A DNA stretch of 64,000 nucleotides from DASUGC01 sp035606665 (GTDB taxonomy: Bacteria > Acidobacteriota > Vicinamibacteria > Vicinamibacterales > SCN-69-37). Within the stretch, counting starts at the first letter, position 1, and each line of letters begins with the position of its first letter. Below are positions 43,875 to 53,356 of this stretch, one piece after another. The notes under the pieces are model-generated. The model did not search any database. It was given only the letters and a program-made list of their open reading frames with translations, and was not told the origin of the DNA. The position numbers were made by a program, and so were the translations under genes. Where the stretch lies: the NCBI GenBank assembly GCA_035606665.1, contig DATNEY010000053.1, positions 62,001-126,000 on the forward strand, written 5' to 3'.

Positions 43875-46800
43875 ATGCGTTCGCGTCTCATGTTCGTGGG
43901 GTTCGTTGCAGCGGCGATGCTTTGTGCGGTACGAGCGGAAGCTCAGACCGTGACCGGCACGATTCAGGGCGTCGTGACCGACGCCACGGGCGGTGTGTTG
44001 CCAGGCGTGTCCGTCCAAGTCAGGAATCTCGACACCGGCGCCCGGCGTGATCTGACCACCAACGAGCAGGGGTTCTACACGGCGCCGTTCCTGCCGGTTG
44101 GCAAGTACACCGTGACGGCGAAGCTGGCCGGGTTTGCGACGACCGTTCGCGAGGGCGTGGACGTCGGCCTGAACCAGACCCGGGTCGCCGACTTTCAGAT
44201 GAAGCCCAGCAGCCGGGAGGAGACCGTGACGGTCGTCGGCGCCGCGCCGCCGATCAACACGATCAACGCCGAGGTCAAGGGCGCATTGACCGCGCAGCAG
44301 ATTGCGGACAAGCCGACGCTCAATCCCGGCAGCTTCCTGTCACTCGCCGAGATCTTCGCGGGCTTCCAGGAGAATCCGACCAGCGGCCAGAACAACCCGA
44401 CGGCTTCGTCAGGCTCGTCGATCAATTTCAACGGCACCGGCACGCGCGGTGCGACGTTCCAGATCAACGGCGTCAACAACGACGATTCGTCGGAAAACCA
44501 GCACCGGCAGGGCGCTGCGCTGTCGACGATCAAGGCGTTTCAGATTCTGACGAACACGTACAGCGCTGAATTCGGCCGCGGGTTCGGCGGCGTCGTGCTC
44601 GTGCAGACGAAGTCGGGCACCAACAAGTGGGCCGGCGATACCTACGAGTTCCTGCAGGACAGCAACGACCTGACCGCGCTTGCGAATTTCTCGCTCGTCA
44701 AACCGGACAATCAGCGGCACCAGTACGGCGGGACCGTCGGGTTTCCGATCATCCTGGACCGTTTGTTCGGGTTTGGCAGCTTCGATCGTACCCGCGTCAA
44801 GGGGACCGCTGGATATACGCGGGATATTCTGCTTTCAAACGAAATGACGCCGCGCCTGACCCGTGGCAACGACACGCCGGAGAACCGCGCATGGATCCAG
44901 TCCATCATCGACCGCTTCCCGAAGGTGACGCCGAACGACCCGCGCAGCAACAGGACATTCGCCACGACGCGAGGGATCAATCAGCCCGCCGGGGACTACT
45001 CCGGCCGCCTCGACTGGCAGCGGGGGCCTGACAGCATCACGAGCCGCTATCAATACACGCATCAGATCTTCGACAGTGACGATGTGATCGATGGCGAGGT
45101 GGCGAAGCAGGATCACCGGCAGCAGAATCTCGGCTTGACCTGGACCAAGGTATTCAACACCAGCCTGGTGGGCGAAGCGCGGTATGGCCTGGGCGTCCGC
45201 GATACGAACGTCAACATCAAGAGCGGCAACGACACGCCGATCGTCCGGTTCAACGGGATGCCGGTGGCGCAACATACGATTGGCAACGCCGGCAACTTCC
45301 CGATCCTCCGGGACCAGTACGACAACCAGTTCGTCTACAACCTGTCGTGGCTCTTTGGCGCCAATCACTCGTTCAAGACCGGCACGGACATCCGCCGTGT
45401 CCAGCTCGACGACCTGGCGGACAACAACTCGCGCGGCACGTGGACATTCGATCGCGTCTGCGGCGGCGTGACGTACACGACCTCGATCGACGCGTTCCTT
45501 GACGGCTGCATTACGACGTTTGCGAAGTCCTGGGGGCCGTTGTTCCTCGAGAATCGCATCAACGAAGCGAACATGTACGCGGAAGACAGCTGGCGCGTGC
45601 ATCCCGCGCTGACCGTCAACCTGGGCATTCGGTACGAATACGTGTCTGCGCCGAAGGAGAAGGAGGGCCGCATGGACTACGGCTTCGGCGCGGACAGGGA
45701 CAACTATGCACCGCGTCTCTCCGCCGCGTGGGTGCTGCCGTCCGCGTCGGGATGGCTGCGCTGGCTGACCGGCAGCAGTTCTGGCGATGCGGCCGTGCGC
45801 GGCGGCTTCGGCATCGCGCACGGGCGCGTCTTCCAGTCTGTGTTCTCGCAGACGGGAGCGAGTCTCCGCACGAATCCGCCGAACGCGATCTCACGCTCGT
45901 TCACGACTCTGCCTGGACTCCTCAGCGTCAGCGACCCGACGCTTGGATTCGTGTTCGTGCCGGGCCCGCAGACGACCCGGCATACCCTCACGCTCGCGTC
46001 GCCGGACCTCGAGATGCCCGAGACGCGGCAGTGGAGCCTCACGTACGAACGGAAGATGCCCTTCGATTCGAGCCTGCGCATCAACTACAACGGCAACCAC
46101 ATTCCCAACAACCTGAAGTACGCGCTCGGCAACCTGCCGCTGTCGCCGCTCAACGGTCCGGTCACCGTCGTCGATCATCCGAACAACGCGCCCGCCGCCG
46201 GGTTTCCGGACTTGAGAGGCAAGACGATCACAAAGATCGCGGCAGATGTGCTGTGCGCAGGCACCGGCCTGCCGGGACTCGGGGTCACCGCGACGTGCCC
46301 GGTCGTCGTGCCGATTGCGGACAACGAAATCAGCCTTCGCGTGCCCCGCACCAATGAGCGTCGCCCGGATCCCCGGTACACGTCGAACCTGATCGTGAGC
46401 AACGACGCGAAGTCGTGGTACGACGGCGTCCAGATCGAGTGGGAGAAACGTCTGGGTGCCGGCCTTCAGTTCACGACGAGCTATACCCGCAGCCGATCCG
46501 AGGACACGACCTCTGAGGCCACGTTCGTGGGCGCCGGCGACTCGAATCAGCAGGGGCCGAACGTGAAGTTCGCGCGGGGTTACTCGCGCTTCCACACGCC
46601 GCACCGCTTTTCGTTCAACGGGACCTATCTGCTGCCGTTCCTGAAGAACCGCCGCGACCTCGCCGGTTACGTGCTCGGCGGCTGGCAGGTGTCGGGAGTC
46701 GTTCGACTCACCTCCGGCACGCCGTTCACCGTCAGCCAGACCGGACTGGACCTCGACTTCGACGGCTTCGCGGAAGGGCGGCCGGTGATTCTGGATCGCT

Positions 46801-47147
46801 CGATTCTCGGCCGGACTATCAACGACCCAGCGACGTCAAAAGACCTTCTGCCGCTCAGTGCGTTCCGGCCCTACGCCGTCGGCGACTCGCTCGACTCCGT
46901 CGTGGGCCGGAACACGTTCTTCGGCGACGGTTTGAAGACGATGGACTTCGGTCTGTTCAAGAACTTCGCACTGGCAGGGACCAAGTCCTTCAGCGTCCGC
47001 ATCGAAGTGTTCAACCTGTTCAACGCCGTCCAGTACGCGTTCCCGGCACTCAGCATTTCGACGCCGGCGACGTTCGGTGCGATCACAGGAAACAACGGCC
47101 TGTACATCCCACGCACGATTCAGCTGGGGTTCCGGTTCAGGTACTGA
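43875..47147 (+). CDS. Oar-like TonB-dependent outer-membrane receptor (second copy type)
   Basis: 1090 residues from ATG 43875 with GGGAGG just upstream; the frame is open six codons further. Signal peptide ~1-24. Carboxypeptidase-regulatory domain ~26-110 (GTIQGVVTDATGGVLPGVSV), plug ~120-260 (FNGTGTRGATFQINGVNNDD, EFGRGFGGVV), barrel ending in the aromatic LGFRFRY. It is not a near duplicate of the receptor at 26461. The stop is directly adjacent to the stop of the convergent ABC-F gene, with no gap for a terminator. Confidence 0.93.
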   Translation: MRSRLMFVGFVAAAMLCAVRAEAQTVTGTIQGVVTDATGGVLPGVSVQVRNLDTGARRDLTTNEQGFYTAPFLPVGKYTVTAKLAGFATTVREGVDVGLNQTRVADFQMKPSSREETVTVVGAAPPINTINAEVKGALTAQQIADKPTLNPGSFLSLAEIFAGFQENPTSGQNNPTASSGSSINFNGTGTRGATFQINGVNNDDSSENQHRQGAALSTIKAFQILTNTYSAEFGRGFGGVVLVQTKSGTNKWAGDTYEFLQDSNDLTALANFSLVKPDNQRHQYGGTVGFPIILDRLFGFGSFDRTRVKGTAGYTRDILLSNEMTPRLTRGNDTPENRAWIQSIIDRFPKVTPNDPRSNRTFATTRGINQPAGDYSGRLDWQRGPDSITSRYQYTHQIFDSDDVIDGEVAKQDHRQQNLGLTWTKVFNTSLVGEARYGLGVRDTNVNIKSGNDTPIVRFNGMPVAQHTIGNAGNFPILRDQYDNQFVYNLSWLFGANHSFKTGTDIRRVQLDDLADNNSRGTWTFDRVCGGVTYTTSIDAFLDGCITTFAKSWGPLFLENRINEANMYAEDSWRVHPALTVNLGIRYEYVSAPKEKEGRMDYGFGADRDNYAPRLSAAWVLPSASGWLRWLTGSSSGDAAVRGGFGIAHGRVFQSVFSQTGASLRTNPPNAISRSFTTLPGLLSVSDPTLGFVFVPGPQTTRHTLTLASPDLEMPETRQWSLTYERKMPFDSSLRINYNGNHIPNNLKYALGNLPLSPLNGPVTVVDHPNNAPAAGFPDLRGKTITKIAADVLCAGTGLPGLGVTATCPVVVPIADNEISLRVPRTNERRPDPRYTSNLIVSNDAKSWYDGVQIEWEKRLGAGLQFTTSYTRSRSEDTTSEATFVGAGDSNQQGPNVKFARGYSRFHTPHRFSFNGTYLLPFLKNRRDLAGYVLGGWQVSGVVRLTSGTPFTVSQTGLDLDFDGFAEGRPVILDRSILGRTINDPATSKDLLPLSAFRPYAVGDSLDSVVGRNTFFGDGLKTMDFGLFKNFALAGTKSFSVRIEVFNLFNAVQYAFPALSISTPATFGAITGNNGLYIPRTIQLGFRFRY

Positions 47148-48755
47148 CTACCGCACTTCTTCGTGCTCGGCCGCGTACTCTTCCCACGGGCCCTTGAAGT
47201 CGAGGATCGTGCCCGGCTCGAGCCGCCAGACGTGCGTGCCGACTTCTTCCATCAGGTCCTGGTCGTGGGTGACGAGGAAGACGGTGCCCTCGAACTTCTG
47301 CAGCGCGACGTTGAGGGCGTTGATCGATTCCAGGTCGAGGTGGTTCGTCGGCTCGTCGAAGACGAGGACGTTCGGCTTCTGCAGCATGATGCGGCAGAAG
47401 AGCAGCCGCGCGGTTTCTCCGCCCGACAGCGCTTCGGTCGGCTTCAGCCCTTCTTCGCCGCTGAACAGCATCTGGCCGAGCAGGCCGTGGATGTCCTGGC
47501 GCGCCGCGTCGGGATCGAACTGATGGAGCCACTCGACCGCCGTCATGCCCTTCCTGATGGCGCCGGTGTGATCCTGCGAGAAGTAGCCGATCGACACTTC
47601 GTGGCCCCAGCGCGTCGTGCCCGCGTCGATGTCTCCGGGAGACGCCGTGAAGCCGGGCGCATCCGACAGCAGCGCCTTCAGCAGCGTCGTCTTGCCGACG
47701 CCGTTGCGGCCGACGAGCACGATCTTCTCGCCGCGGTTCACGATGCCGCTGAAGTTCGAGACGATCTTGTGCGCGCCGTAGGCCTTCGACACGCCCTTGA
47801 ACTCCAGAACGGTCTTGCCGGACGGCCGCGCCATGGAGAACTTGATGAACGGGCGCTGGATGTTGGACCGGGCGAGCGCCGTCGTTTCGAGCCGCTCCAC
47901 TTCCTTGCGGCGCGACTGCACCTGGCTCGATCGCGTGCCGGCCGAGAAACGCTGGATGAAGTCGTTCAGCTGCGCGATCTTCTTCTCGCGCTGCTCGTAG
48001 TCCTTCTCGATCCGCGATCGGATCTGCGTCTTCGCCAGGACCATGTCGTCGTAGCCGCCGGTGTAGGTGATGATCGTCTGGTAGTCGATGTCGGCGATGT
48101 GCGTGGTGATCTCGTTGAGGAAGTGGCGGTCGTGCGAGATCACGATGAGCGTGCCGTCGTAGCGGATCAGGAACTCGCGCAGCCAGTGGATCGAGTCCAG
48201 GTCCAGGTGGTTCGTGGGCTCGTCGAGCAGCAGCGCTTCCGGATGCCCGAAGAGCGCCTGCGCCAGCAGGACGCGCACTTTCTGGCCGCCCTGCAGCTCC
48301 GCCATCTTCTTTTCGTGCAGCGAATGATCGATGTCGAGGCCCTGCAGCAGGATCGCGGCGTCGCTCTCGGCTGAATAGCCGTCTTCCTCGCCGACGATGC
48401 CCTCGAGCTCGCCGAGGCGCATGCCGTCCTGGTCGGTCAGCGTCGCCTTTGCGTACAGCACTTCGCGCGCCTGGAGCGCCTGCCAGAGACGCTGATTCCC
48501 CATGATGACGGTATCGACGACGCGGACATCGTCGAAGGCGAACTGGTCCTGGCGCAGGACGCCGAGCTTGTCGGGCCGGACCACGGTGCCCTTCTGGGGC
48601 AGCGATTCGCCGGTGAGCAGCTTCATGAACGTCGATTTGCCGGACCCGTTCGGCCCGGTCAGGCCGTAACGGCGGCCCTTCGAGAACGTCGTCGTGACGT
48701 CCTCGAAGAGAACCTTGGTGCCGAATCGCATTGAGACGCCTTGCACGGAGATCAT
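47148..48755 (-). CDS. ABC-F family ATPase, YbiT-like
   Basis: 535 residues with two ABC domains and no membrane segment: Walker A GPNGSGKST and GRNGVGKTT, signatures LQGGQKVRV and LSGGETARLLF, Walker B LLLDEPTNHLD and VFDEPTNHLD. The linker (~240-320) is the ABC-F tRNA-interaction region (QREKKIAQLNDFIQRFSAGTRSSQ). Overall architecture is closest to E. coli YbiT, which acts on translating ribosomes. Resistance-type ABC-F proteins have a longer linker, so antibiotic protection is less likely. The start is 47 bases from the divergent exporter. Confidence 0.94.
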   Translation of the reverse strand: MISVQGVSMRFGTKVLFEDVTTTFSKGRRYGLTGPNGSGKSTFMKLLTGESLPQKGTVVRPDKLGVLRQDQFAFDDVRVVDTVIMGNQRLWQALQAREVLYAKATLTDQDGMRLGELEGIVGEEDGYSAESDAAILLQGLDIDHSLHEKKMAELQGGQKVRVLLAQALFGHPEALLLDEPTNHLDLDSIHWLREFLIRYDGTLIVISHDRHFLNEITTHIADIDYQTIITYTGGYDDMVLAKTQIRSRIEKDYEQREKKIAQLNDFIQRFSAGTRSSQVQSRRKEVERLETTALARSNIQRPFIKFSMARPSGKTVLEFKGVSKAYGAHKIVSNFSGIVNRGEKIVLVGRNGVGKTTLLKALLSDAPGFTASPGDIDAGTTRWGHEVSIGYFSQDHTGAIRKGMTAVEWLHQFDPDAARQDIHGLLGQMLFSGEEGLKPTEALSGGETARLLFCRIMLQKPNVLVFDEPTNHLDLESINALNVALQKFEGTVFLVTHDQDLMEEVGTHVWRLEPGTILDFKGPWEEYAAEHEEVR

Positions 48756-48802
48756 GAACCACTGATTCTAGCAGGGCGACCGGATAGACTGCTCGTTGAC
48801 TC

Positions 48803-50023
48803 GTGTTCGCGGCCCTTCGCTATCGCAACTTCCGCCTTCTCTGGATCGGCATCGGCATTTCGTTTGCCGGCACGTTCATGCAACAGGCCGCGCTTCTCTG
48901 GCATGTGTCGCTGCTCGTGCCGGAGAACAAGGGCCTGGCGCTCGGGCTCGTCGGTCTCGTGCGCGTGCTGCCGATCGTCCTGTTCTCGCTCGTCGCGGGC
49001 GCCGCGGCGGACGCGTTCGATCGACGCAAGCTCATGTTCATCACGCAGATCGGCGGCGCCACCGTGGCCGCCGTGCTCGCGGCGCTGGCGTTTGCCGGGG
49101 TGACAGCGGCGTGGCCCGTGTATCTGCTCGCGGCGGTTGGCGCCGCCGTCGGCACGTTCGATCCGCCTGCCAGGCACGCACTGGTGCCGATGCTCGTGCC
49201 ACGAGAGCATCTGCCGAACGCGATCAGCCTCAACACGGTGGTGGTCCAGGCGGCGTCAGTGGCGGGCCCCGCCATTGGCGGAGTCGTACTCGCGGTGGCC
49301 AACGTCGGCTGGGCCTACGCGTTCAACTCCGCGTCGTTTCTCGTGGTCGTCGTGTCCCTGCTGATGATGCGCGACGTGCCTGCGACGGATCGCACGCACG
49401 CAACCGCGAGCGATCGCATTACCTTTGGCGCTATCCGCGACGGCCTGCGTTTCGTGTTCAGCCAGCCGATGATTCGATCCTCGATGCTGCTGGATTTCTT
49501 CGCGACGTTCTTTTCCTCCGCGACCGCGCTGCTGCCGATCTTCGCGCAGGACATTCTGAAGGTGGGGCCGGCCGGATACGGCTGGCTCTATGCCGCGCCC
49601 GCGGTCGGCGCGGTTACGGCGAGCGCGGCGATGGTGCCCTTCACATCGAAGATCGATCGCCGTGGTGCGACGTTGATCTGGGCGGTCGCCATCTACGGGC
49701 TCGCGACGGTCGTCTTCGGATTCTCGCGGTCGTTCTGGCTGACGCTGCTGTGCCTGGCATTGTCGGGTGCCGCGGATGCCGTGAGCATGATCATCCGCAA
49801 CCTCATCCGCCAGCTCGAGACGCCCGATGCGATGCGCGGCCGCATGGTCGGCATCAACATGATCTTCTTCATGGGCGGCCCCCAGCTCGGCGAGCTGGAG
49901 GCCGGAATGGTCGCGAGCTGGATCGGCGCGCCCTGGTCGGTGATTACCGGCGGCATTGGCTGCCTCCTGGCCGTAGCAGCGATTGCCGCCGTTACGCCGC
50001 AACTGCGGCGGTACCGCGCTTAG
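48803..50023 (+). CDS. EntS-like MFS exporter
   Basis: 406 residues from a GTG at 48803; an in-frame TGA two codons upstream makes this the earliest start. Twelve hydrophobic helices, with features of the MFS_3/EntS group: YRNFRLLWIGIGISFAGTFMQQ, AAADAFDRRKLMFITQ, and NAISLNTVVVQAASVAGPAIGG. Members export siderophores, macrolides or other small molecules. It ends 4 bases inside the convergent ilvC gene. There is no regulator next to it. Confidence 0.9.
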   Translation: MFAALRYRNFRLLWIGIGISFAGTFMQQAALLWHVSLLVPENKGLALGLVGLVRVLPIVLFSLVAGAAADAFDRRKLMFITQIGGATVAAVLAALAFAGVTAAWPVYLLAAVGAAVGTFDPPARHALVPMLVPREHLPNAISLNTVVVQAASVAGPAIGGVVLAVANVGWAYAFNSASFLVVVVSLLMMRDVPATDRTHATASDRITFGAIRDGLRFVFSQPMIRSSMLLDFFATFFSSATALLPIFAQDILKVGPAGYGWLYAAPAVGAVTASAAMVPFTSKIDRRGATLIWAVAIYGLATVVFGFSRSFWLTLLCLALSGAADAVSMIIRNLIRQLETPDAMRGRMVGINMIFFMGGPQLGELEAGMVASWIGAPWSVITGGIGCLLAVAAIAAVTPQLRRYRA

Positions 50024-51060
50024 TCAAGAACCGGCTCGGCCGCGGTGCGCCCGTCCGGAGTGATCTCGACGGCATCGAGAAACGGCATCAGCGCACGCAG
50101 CCTCAGACCCACGCGCTCGATCTCATGGTGCTCGTCCGCCCGCCGCATGGTCTGGAAGTTCGGCCGGCCGGCGGCGTGCTCGTCCATCCATGCTCGCGCG
50201 AAGGTTCCGTCGCGTACTTCCGCAAGAATCCGCCGCATCTCCTGCCGCGTCGCGTCGGTGACGACGCGCGGGCCGGCGGTGTAGTCACCGTACTCGGCCG
50301 TATCGCTGACGGAGTACCGCATGAAGTTCAGGCCGCCTCGGTACATCAGATCGACGATGAGCTTCAGTTCGTGGAGGCATTCGAAATAGGCGACTTCCGG
50401 CTGGTAGCCGGCCGACACCAGCGTCTCGAATCCGGCTTTGACCAGGGCGCTCACGCCGCCGCAGAGGACGGCCTGCTCGCCGAAGAGATCCGTTTCGGCC
50501 TCCTCCGCGAAGGTGGTCTCGAGCACGCCCGCGCGCGTGACCCCGAGCGCCTTCGCATAAGACAGCGTCAGCGCGAGGGCGGTCCCGGTCGCGTCCTGAT
50601 GGATTGCGACGAGTGCGGGAGTGCCGGCGCCCTCGGCGTAGAGCTCGCGGACGCGATGTCCCGGTGACTTCGGCGCGACCATCGCGACGTCGACGCTCGC
50701 CGGCGGCCGGATCGCGCCGAATCGAATCGCGAAGCCATGCGCGAAGAGCAGGAGCGTTCCCGGCGCGAGCGCCGGTGCGATCTCGCGGGCGTACACGTCG
50801 CCCTGCACCGGATCGGGGAGCAGCACCATGACGACGTCCGCCCAGGCGACGGCGTCGGGAATCGCGCAGACCGTCAGTCCCTCACTCCGGGCCGCCGCCC
50901 ACGTGCGGCCGCCCTGGCGGAGCCCGATGCGGACGTCGACGCCGCTGTCGCGGAGATTCAGCGCGTGCGCGTGCCCCTGCGATCCGTATCCCAGAATCGC
51001 CACCTTGCGGTGCCGGATCAATTCGAGATCCGCATCGCGGTCGTAATAGATCGTTGCCAC
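50020..51060 (-). CDS. ilvC: Ketol-acid reductoisomerase
   Basis: 346 residues from a GTG at 51060 preceded by GGAGGA at a good distance; a TTG four codons upstream would place that site inside the gene. Class I KARI: Rossmann loop LGYGSQGHAHALNLRDSG, the Mg-binding acidic residues in EEAETDLFGEQAVLCGG and YFECLHELKLIVDLMY. It converts acetolactate or acetohydroxybutyrate to the dihydroxy acid with NAD(P)H. It is the last gene of the ilv operon, set off from ilvN by a palindromic hairpin. Confidence 0.96.
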   Translation of the reverse strand: MATIYYDRDADLELIRHRKVAILGYGSQGHAHALNLRDSGVDVRIGLRQGGRTWAAARSEGLTVCAIPDAVAWADVVMVLLPDPVQGDVYAREIAPALAPGTLLLFAHGFAIRFGAIRPPASVDVAMVAPKSPGHRVRELYAEGAGTPALVAIHQDATGTALALTLSYAKALGVTRAGVLETTFAEEAETDLFGEQAVLCGGVSALVKAGFETLVSAGYQPEVAYFECLHELKLIVDLMYRGGLNFMRYSVSDTAEYGDYTAGPRVVTDATRQEMRRILAEVRDGTFARAWMDEHAAGRPNFQTMRRADEHHEIERVGLRLRALMPFLDAVEITPDGRTAAEPVLD

Positions 51061-51073
51061 AAGTTCCTCCAAT

Positions 51074-51093
51074 GCCGGGTCTGAAGACCCGGC
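51074..51093. repeat. REP-like palindrome between ilvN and ilvC
   Basis: On the minus strand the sequence is GCCGGGTCTTCAGACCCGGC. It forms a 9-bp perfect stem. It has the same form as the palindrome at 61556-61575 (GCCGGGGCTTCAGCCCCGGC), differing only at a compensating base pair. It lies in the ilvN-ilvC gap, 14 bases before the ilvC start. Confidence 0.65.
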
Positions 51094-51096
51094 CTC

Positions 51097-51648
51097 CTAT
51101 ACCGACGCAGCGAATGCCGCAGGTTCTGCTTCAACTTCGGTTCTGCGAGACGGACGCGCGGTCGTGGCCGCCGCGCCCGTCCCCCGGCACATCGCGAGCT
51201 GCCCGGTCCTCGCCATCTCCAGCAGGCCGTACGGACGGAGGACATCCACGAGTCCGTCCACCTTGTCCTCCGTGCCCGTGATCTCGATGACGAGCGAGTC
51301 GGGTGACACGTCGAGAACCCGCGCGCGGAAGACATCGGCGAGCTGCATGATTTGGGCGCGCGTCTCGGCGGTGGTCGCCACTTTGATCATCGCGAGGTCG
51401 CGAAGGACCGCAGGCCGCGTCGTGACGTTCTCGACGCGGACCACGTTGACGAGCTTGTAGAGGTGCGCTTCGACCCGCCGTGCGGCATCGCCCTCCGCGT
51501 CGACAACGATCGTCATGCGCGAGAGGCCCGGAGAGGCTGTTCGTCCAACCGTGAGGGAGTCGATGTTGAACGCGCGACGCCTGAAGAGCGACGCGACGCG
51601 CGTCAGAACGCCGGGCGTGTCCTCGACATCGACCGTGAAGATCGTCAT
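51097..51648 (-). CDS. ilvN: Acetolactate synthase small (regulatory) subunit
   Basis: 183 residues. The start overlaps the ilvB stop as ATGA. An ACT domain covers ~1-75 (VDVEDTPGVLTRVASLFRRRAFNIDSLTVG), then the C-terminal ALS_ss domain (KVATTAETRAQIMQLADVFRARVLDV). It binds the catalytic subunit and mediates valine feedback. The last ~25 residues are a variable Ala/Arg-rich tail. Confidence 0.95.
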   Translation of the reverse strand: MTIFTVDVEDTPGVLTRVASLFRRRAFNIDSLTVGRTASPGLSRMTIVVDAEGDAARRVEAHLYKLVNVVRVENVTTRPAVLRDLAMIKVATTAETRAQIMQLADVFRARVLDVSPDSLVIEITGTEDKVDGLVDVLRPYGLLEMARTGQLAMCRGTGAAATTARPSRRTEVEAEPAAFAASV

Positions 51649-53351
51649 GCGTCTGCTCCTGTCTCGGCGAGCACGGGCGGCCGCCGAATCATGCGATGGA
51701 GGTCGCCGCCGGCCGGCACCATCGGGTAGACCGTGTCTTCCTGCTCCACGCGGAAATCGATCACGACCGTACCGCGATGGGCGCGCGCGGCCGCGACCGC
51801 GGGCCGGACGCCGGCGCGTTCGGTCACGCGCATGCCCCGCAGACCGTACGCTTCGGCGAGGGTCACGAAGTCCGGGCTCGCGAGCGGCGTGGCGGCGTAT
51901 CGGCGCTCGTAGAAGAACTCCTGCCACTGGCGCACCATGCCGAGGTAGCCGTTGTTGATGACCGCGACGTTGATGTCGAGGTTCTCCTGCGCGATCGTCG
52001 CGAGCTCGCACAGCGTCATCTGAAAACCGCCGTCGCCGACCACCACCCATACTTCAGCGTCCGGCCGGGCGACCTTCGCGCCGATGGCGGCCGGCAGCGC
52101 GAAGCCCATCGTGCCGAGCCCGCCCGACGTGATGAGCGAGCGCGGCGCATCGTGGTGGTAGTACTGCGCCTCCCACATCTGGTGCTGGCCGACGTCGGTG
52201 ACGACCACGGCGTTGCCACCGGTCTCGCGCCAGAGGTCGTGCAGCACATGCGCGGCGTACAAGTGGCCGTTGTCCGGGAGCGTCTGAATGTCGCGTACCG
52301 CCGCGGTGCCCTTGAGGGCGTCGATGTGCGACCGCCACGCCGACCGATCGCCCTCGGGCACGTGCGGCAGGAGCCGCGCGACCAGTTCGGACACGTCGCC
52401 GACGAGGCCCACGTCGACAGGCACGTTCTTGTTGATCTCCGCGGGATCGATCTCGAGATGAATCTTCTTCGCGCGAGGCGCGTACGTCTTCAGATTGCCC
52501 GTGACCCGATCGTCGAATCGCATGCCGATCGCGATGAGCAGGTCGGCCTCCTGAATCGCCTGATTCACCCAGGGCTCGCCGTGCATGCCCATCATGCCGA
52601 GGTTGAGCGGATGCGATGCAGGGATGCCACCGATGCCCAGCAGGGTCATGGCGACAGGGACGTCGGCGCGTTCCGCGAAGCGACGGACCAGATCCGACGC
52701 ACCGGAGAGCAGGATGCCGTGGCCCGCAAGAATCAGCGGGCGCTCGGCGCCGCCGATCAACTTGAGCGCTGCGTCGATCAGGTCATGGCCGGGGAGCTGA
52801 TCCGGCTGGCGCCCGCGGCGTCTGAGGTCCGCCGGCACGCCGCTTTCGGACGAGCCCTGCTGCGCGTCCTTGGTGATGTCGATCAGCACAGGACCCGGCC
52901 GTCCCGACCGGGCCAGGTCGAACGCCGCTGCGATAGTCGGGGCGACGTCGCTGGCGCGCGTCACCAGATAGTTGTGCTTCGTGATCGGCAGCGTGATCCC
53001 GGTGATGTCCGTTTCCTGAAACGCATCGGAGCCGATCAACCGGCTCCCCACCTGGCCGGTGATGCAGACGAGAGGCGAGGAGTCCATCATCGCCGTCGCG
53101 ATGCCCGTGACCATGTTCGTCGCGCCGGGTCCGGACGTCGCGATGGCGACGCCGACGCGTCCAGTTGCGCGTGCGTAGCCGTCAGCCATGTGCGTGGCGC
53201 CCTGCTCGTGCCGCACGAGCACGTGACGGATGGGATAGTCGAGCATCGCGTCATACGCTGGAAGAATCGCGCCGCCTGGATAGCCGAACACGACGTCGAC
53301 GCCCTCTCGGACGAGGGATTCCCACAAGATCTGTGCTCCGGTCTTCTGCAT
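51645..53351 (-). CDS. ilvB: Acetolactate synthase large (catalytic) subunit
   Basis: 568 residues from ATG 53351 behind GTAGGA; the frame is open ~33 codons upstream inside the ilvD end. Thiamine-diphosphate enzyme: catalytic Glu49 in VRHEQGATHMADG, FAD region, and the diphosphate/Mg motif VVGDGGFQMTLCELATIAQENLDINVAVINN, with only the GDG...NN portion conserved across the family. It condenses pyruvate to acetolactate, or with 2-ketobutyrate to acetohydroxybutyrate. It begins 5 bases after ilvD and is coupled to ilvN. Confidence 0.95.
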   Translation of the reverse strand: MQKTGAQILWESLVREGVDVVFGYPGGAILPAYDAMLDYPIRHVLVRHEQGATHMADGYARATGRVGVAIATSGPGATNMVTGIATAMMDSSPLVCITGQVGSRLIGSDAFQETDITGITLPITKHNYLVTRASDVAPTIAAAFDLARSGRPGPVLIDITKDAQQGSSESGVPADLRRRGRQPDQLPGHDLIDAALKLIGGAERPLILAGHGILLSGASDLVRRFAERADVPVAMTLLGIGGIPASHPLNLGMMGMHGEPWVNQAIQEADLLIAIGMRFDDRVTGNLKTYAPRAKKIHLEIDPAEINKNVPVDVGLVGDVSELVARLLPHVPEGDRSAWRSHIDALKGTAAVRDIQTLPDNGHLYAAHVLHDLWRETGGNAVVVTDVGQHQMWEAQYYHHDAPRSLITSGGLGTMGFALPAAIGAKVARPDAEVWVVVGDGGFQMTLCELATIAQENLDINVAVINNGYLGMVRQWQEFFYERRYAATPLASPDFVTLAEAYGLRGMRVTERAGVRPAVAAARAHRGTVVIDFRVEQEDTVYPMVPAGGDLHRMIRRPPVLAETGADA

Positions 53352-53356
53352 CGTTC

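Noticed and set aside
47137..48762. A 541-codon minus-strand open frame.
   Set aside because: It is the shifted frame of the ABC-F ATPase; its residues are Arg/Ala-rich and lack any motif, while the neighbouring frame has two complete ABC domains.
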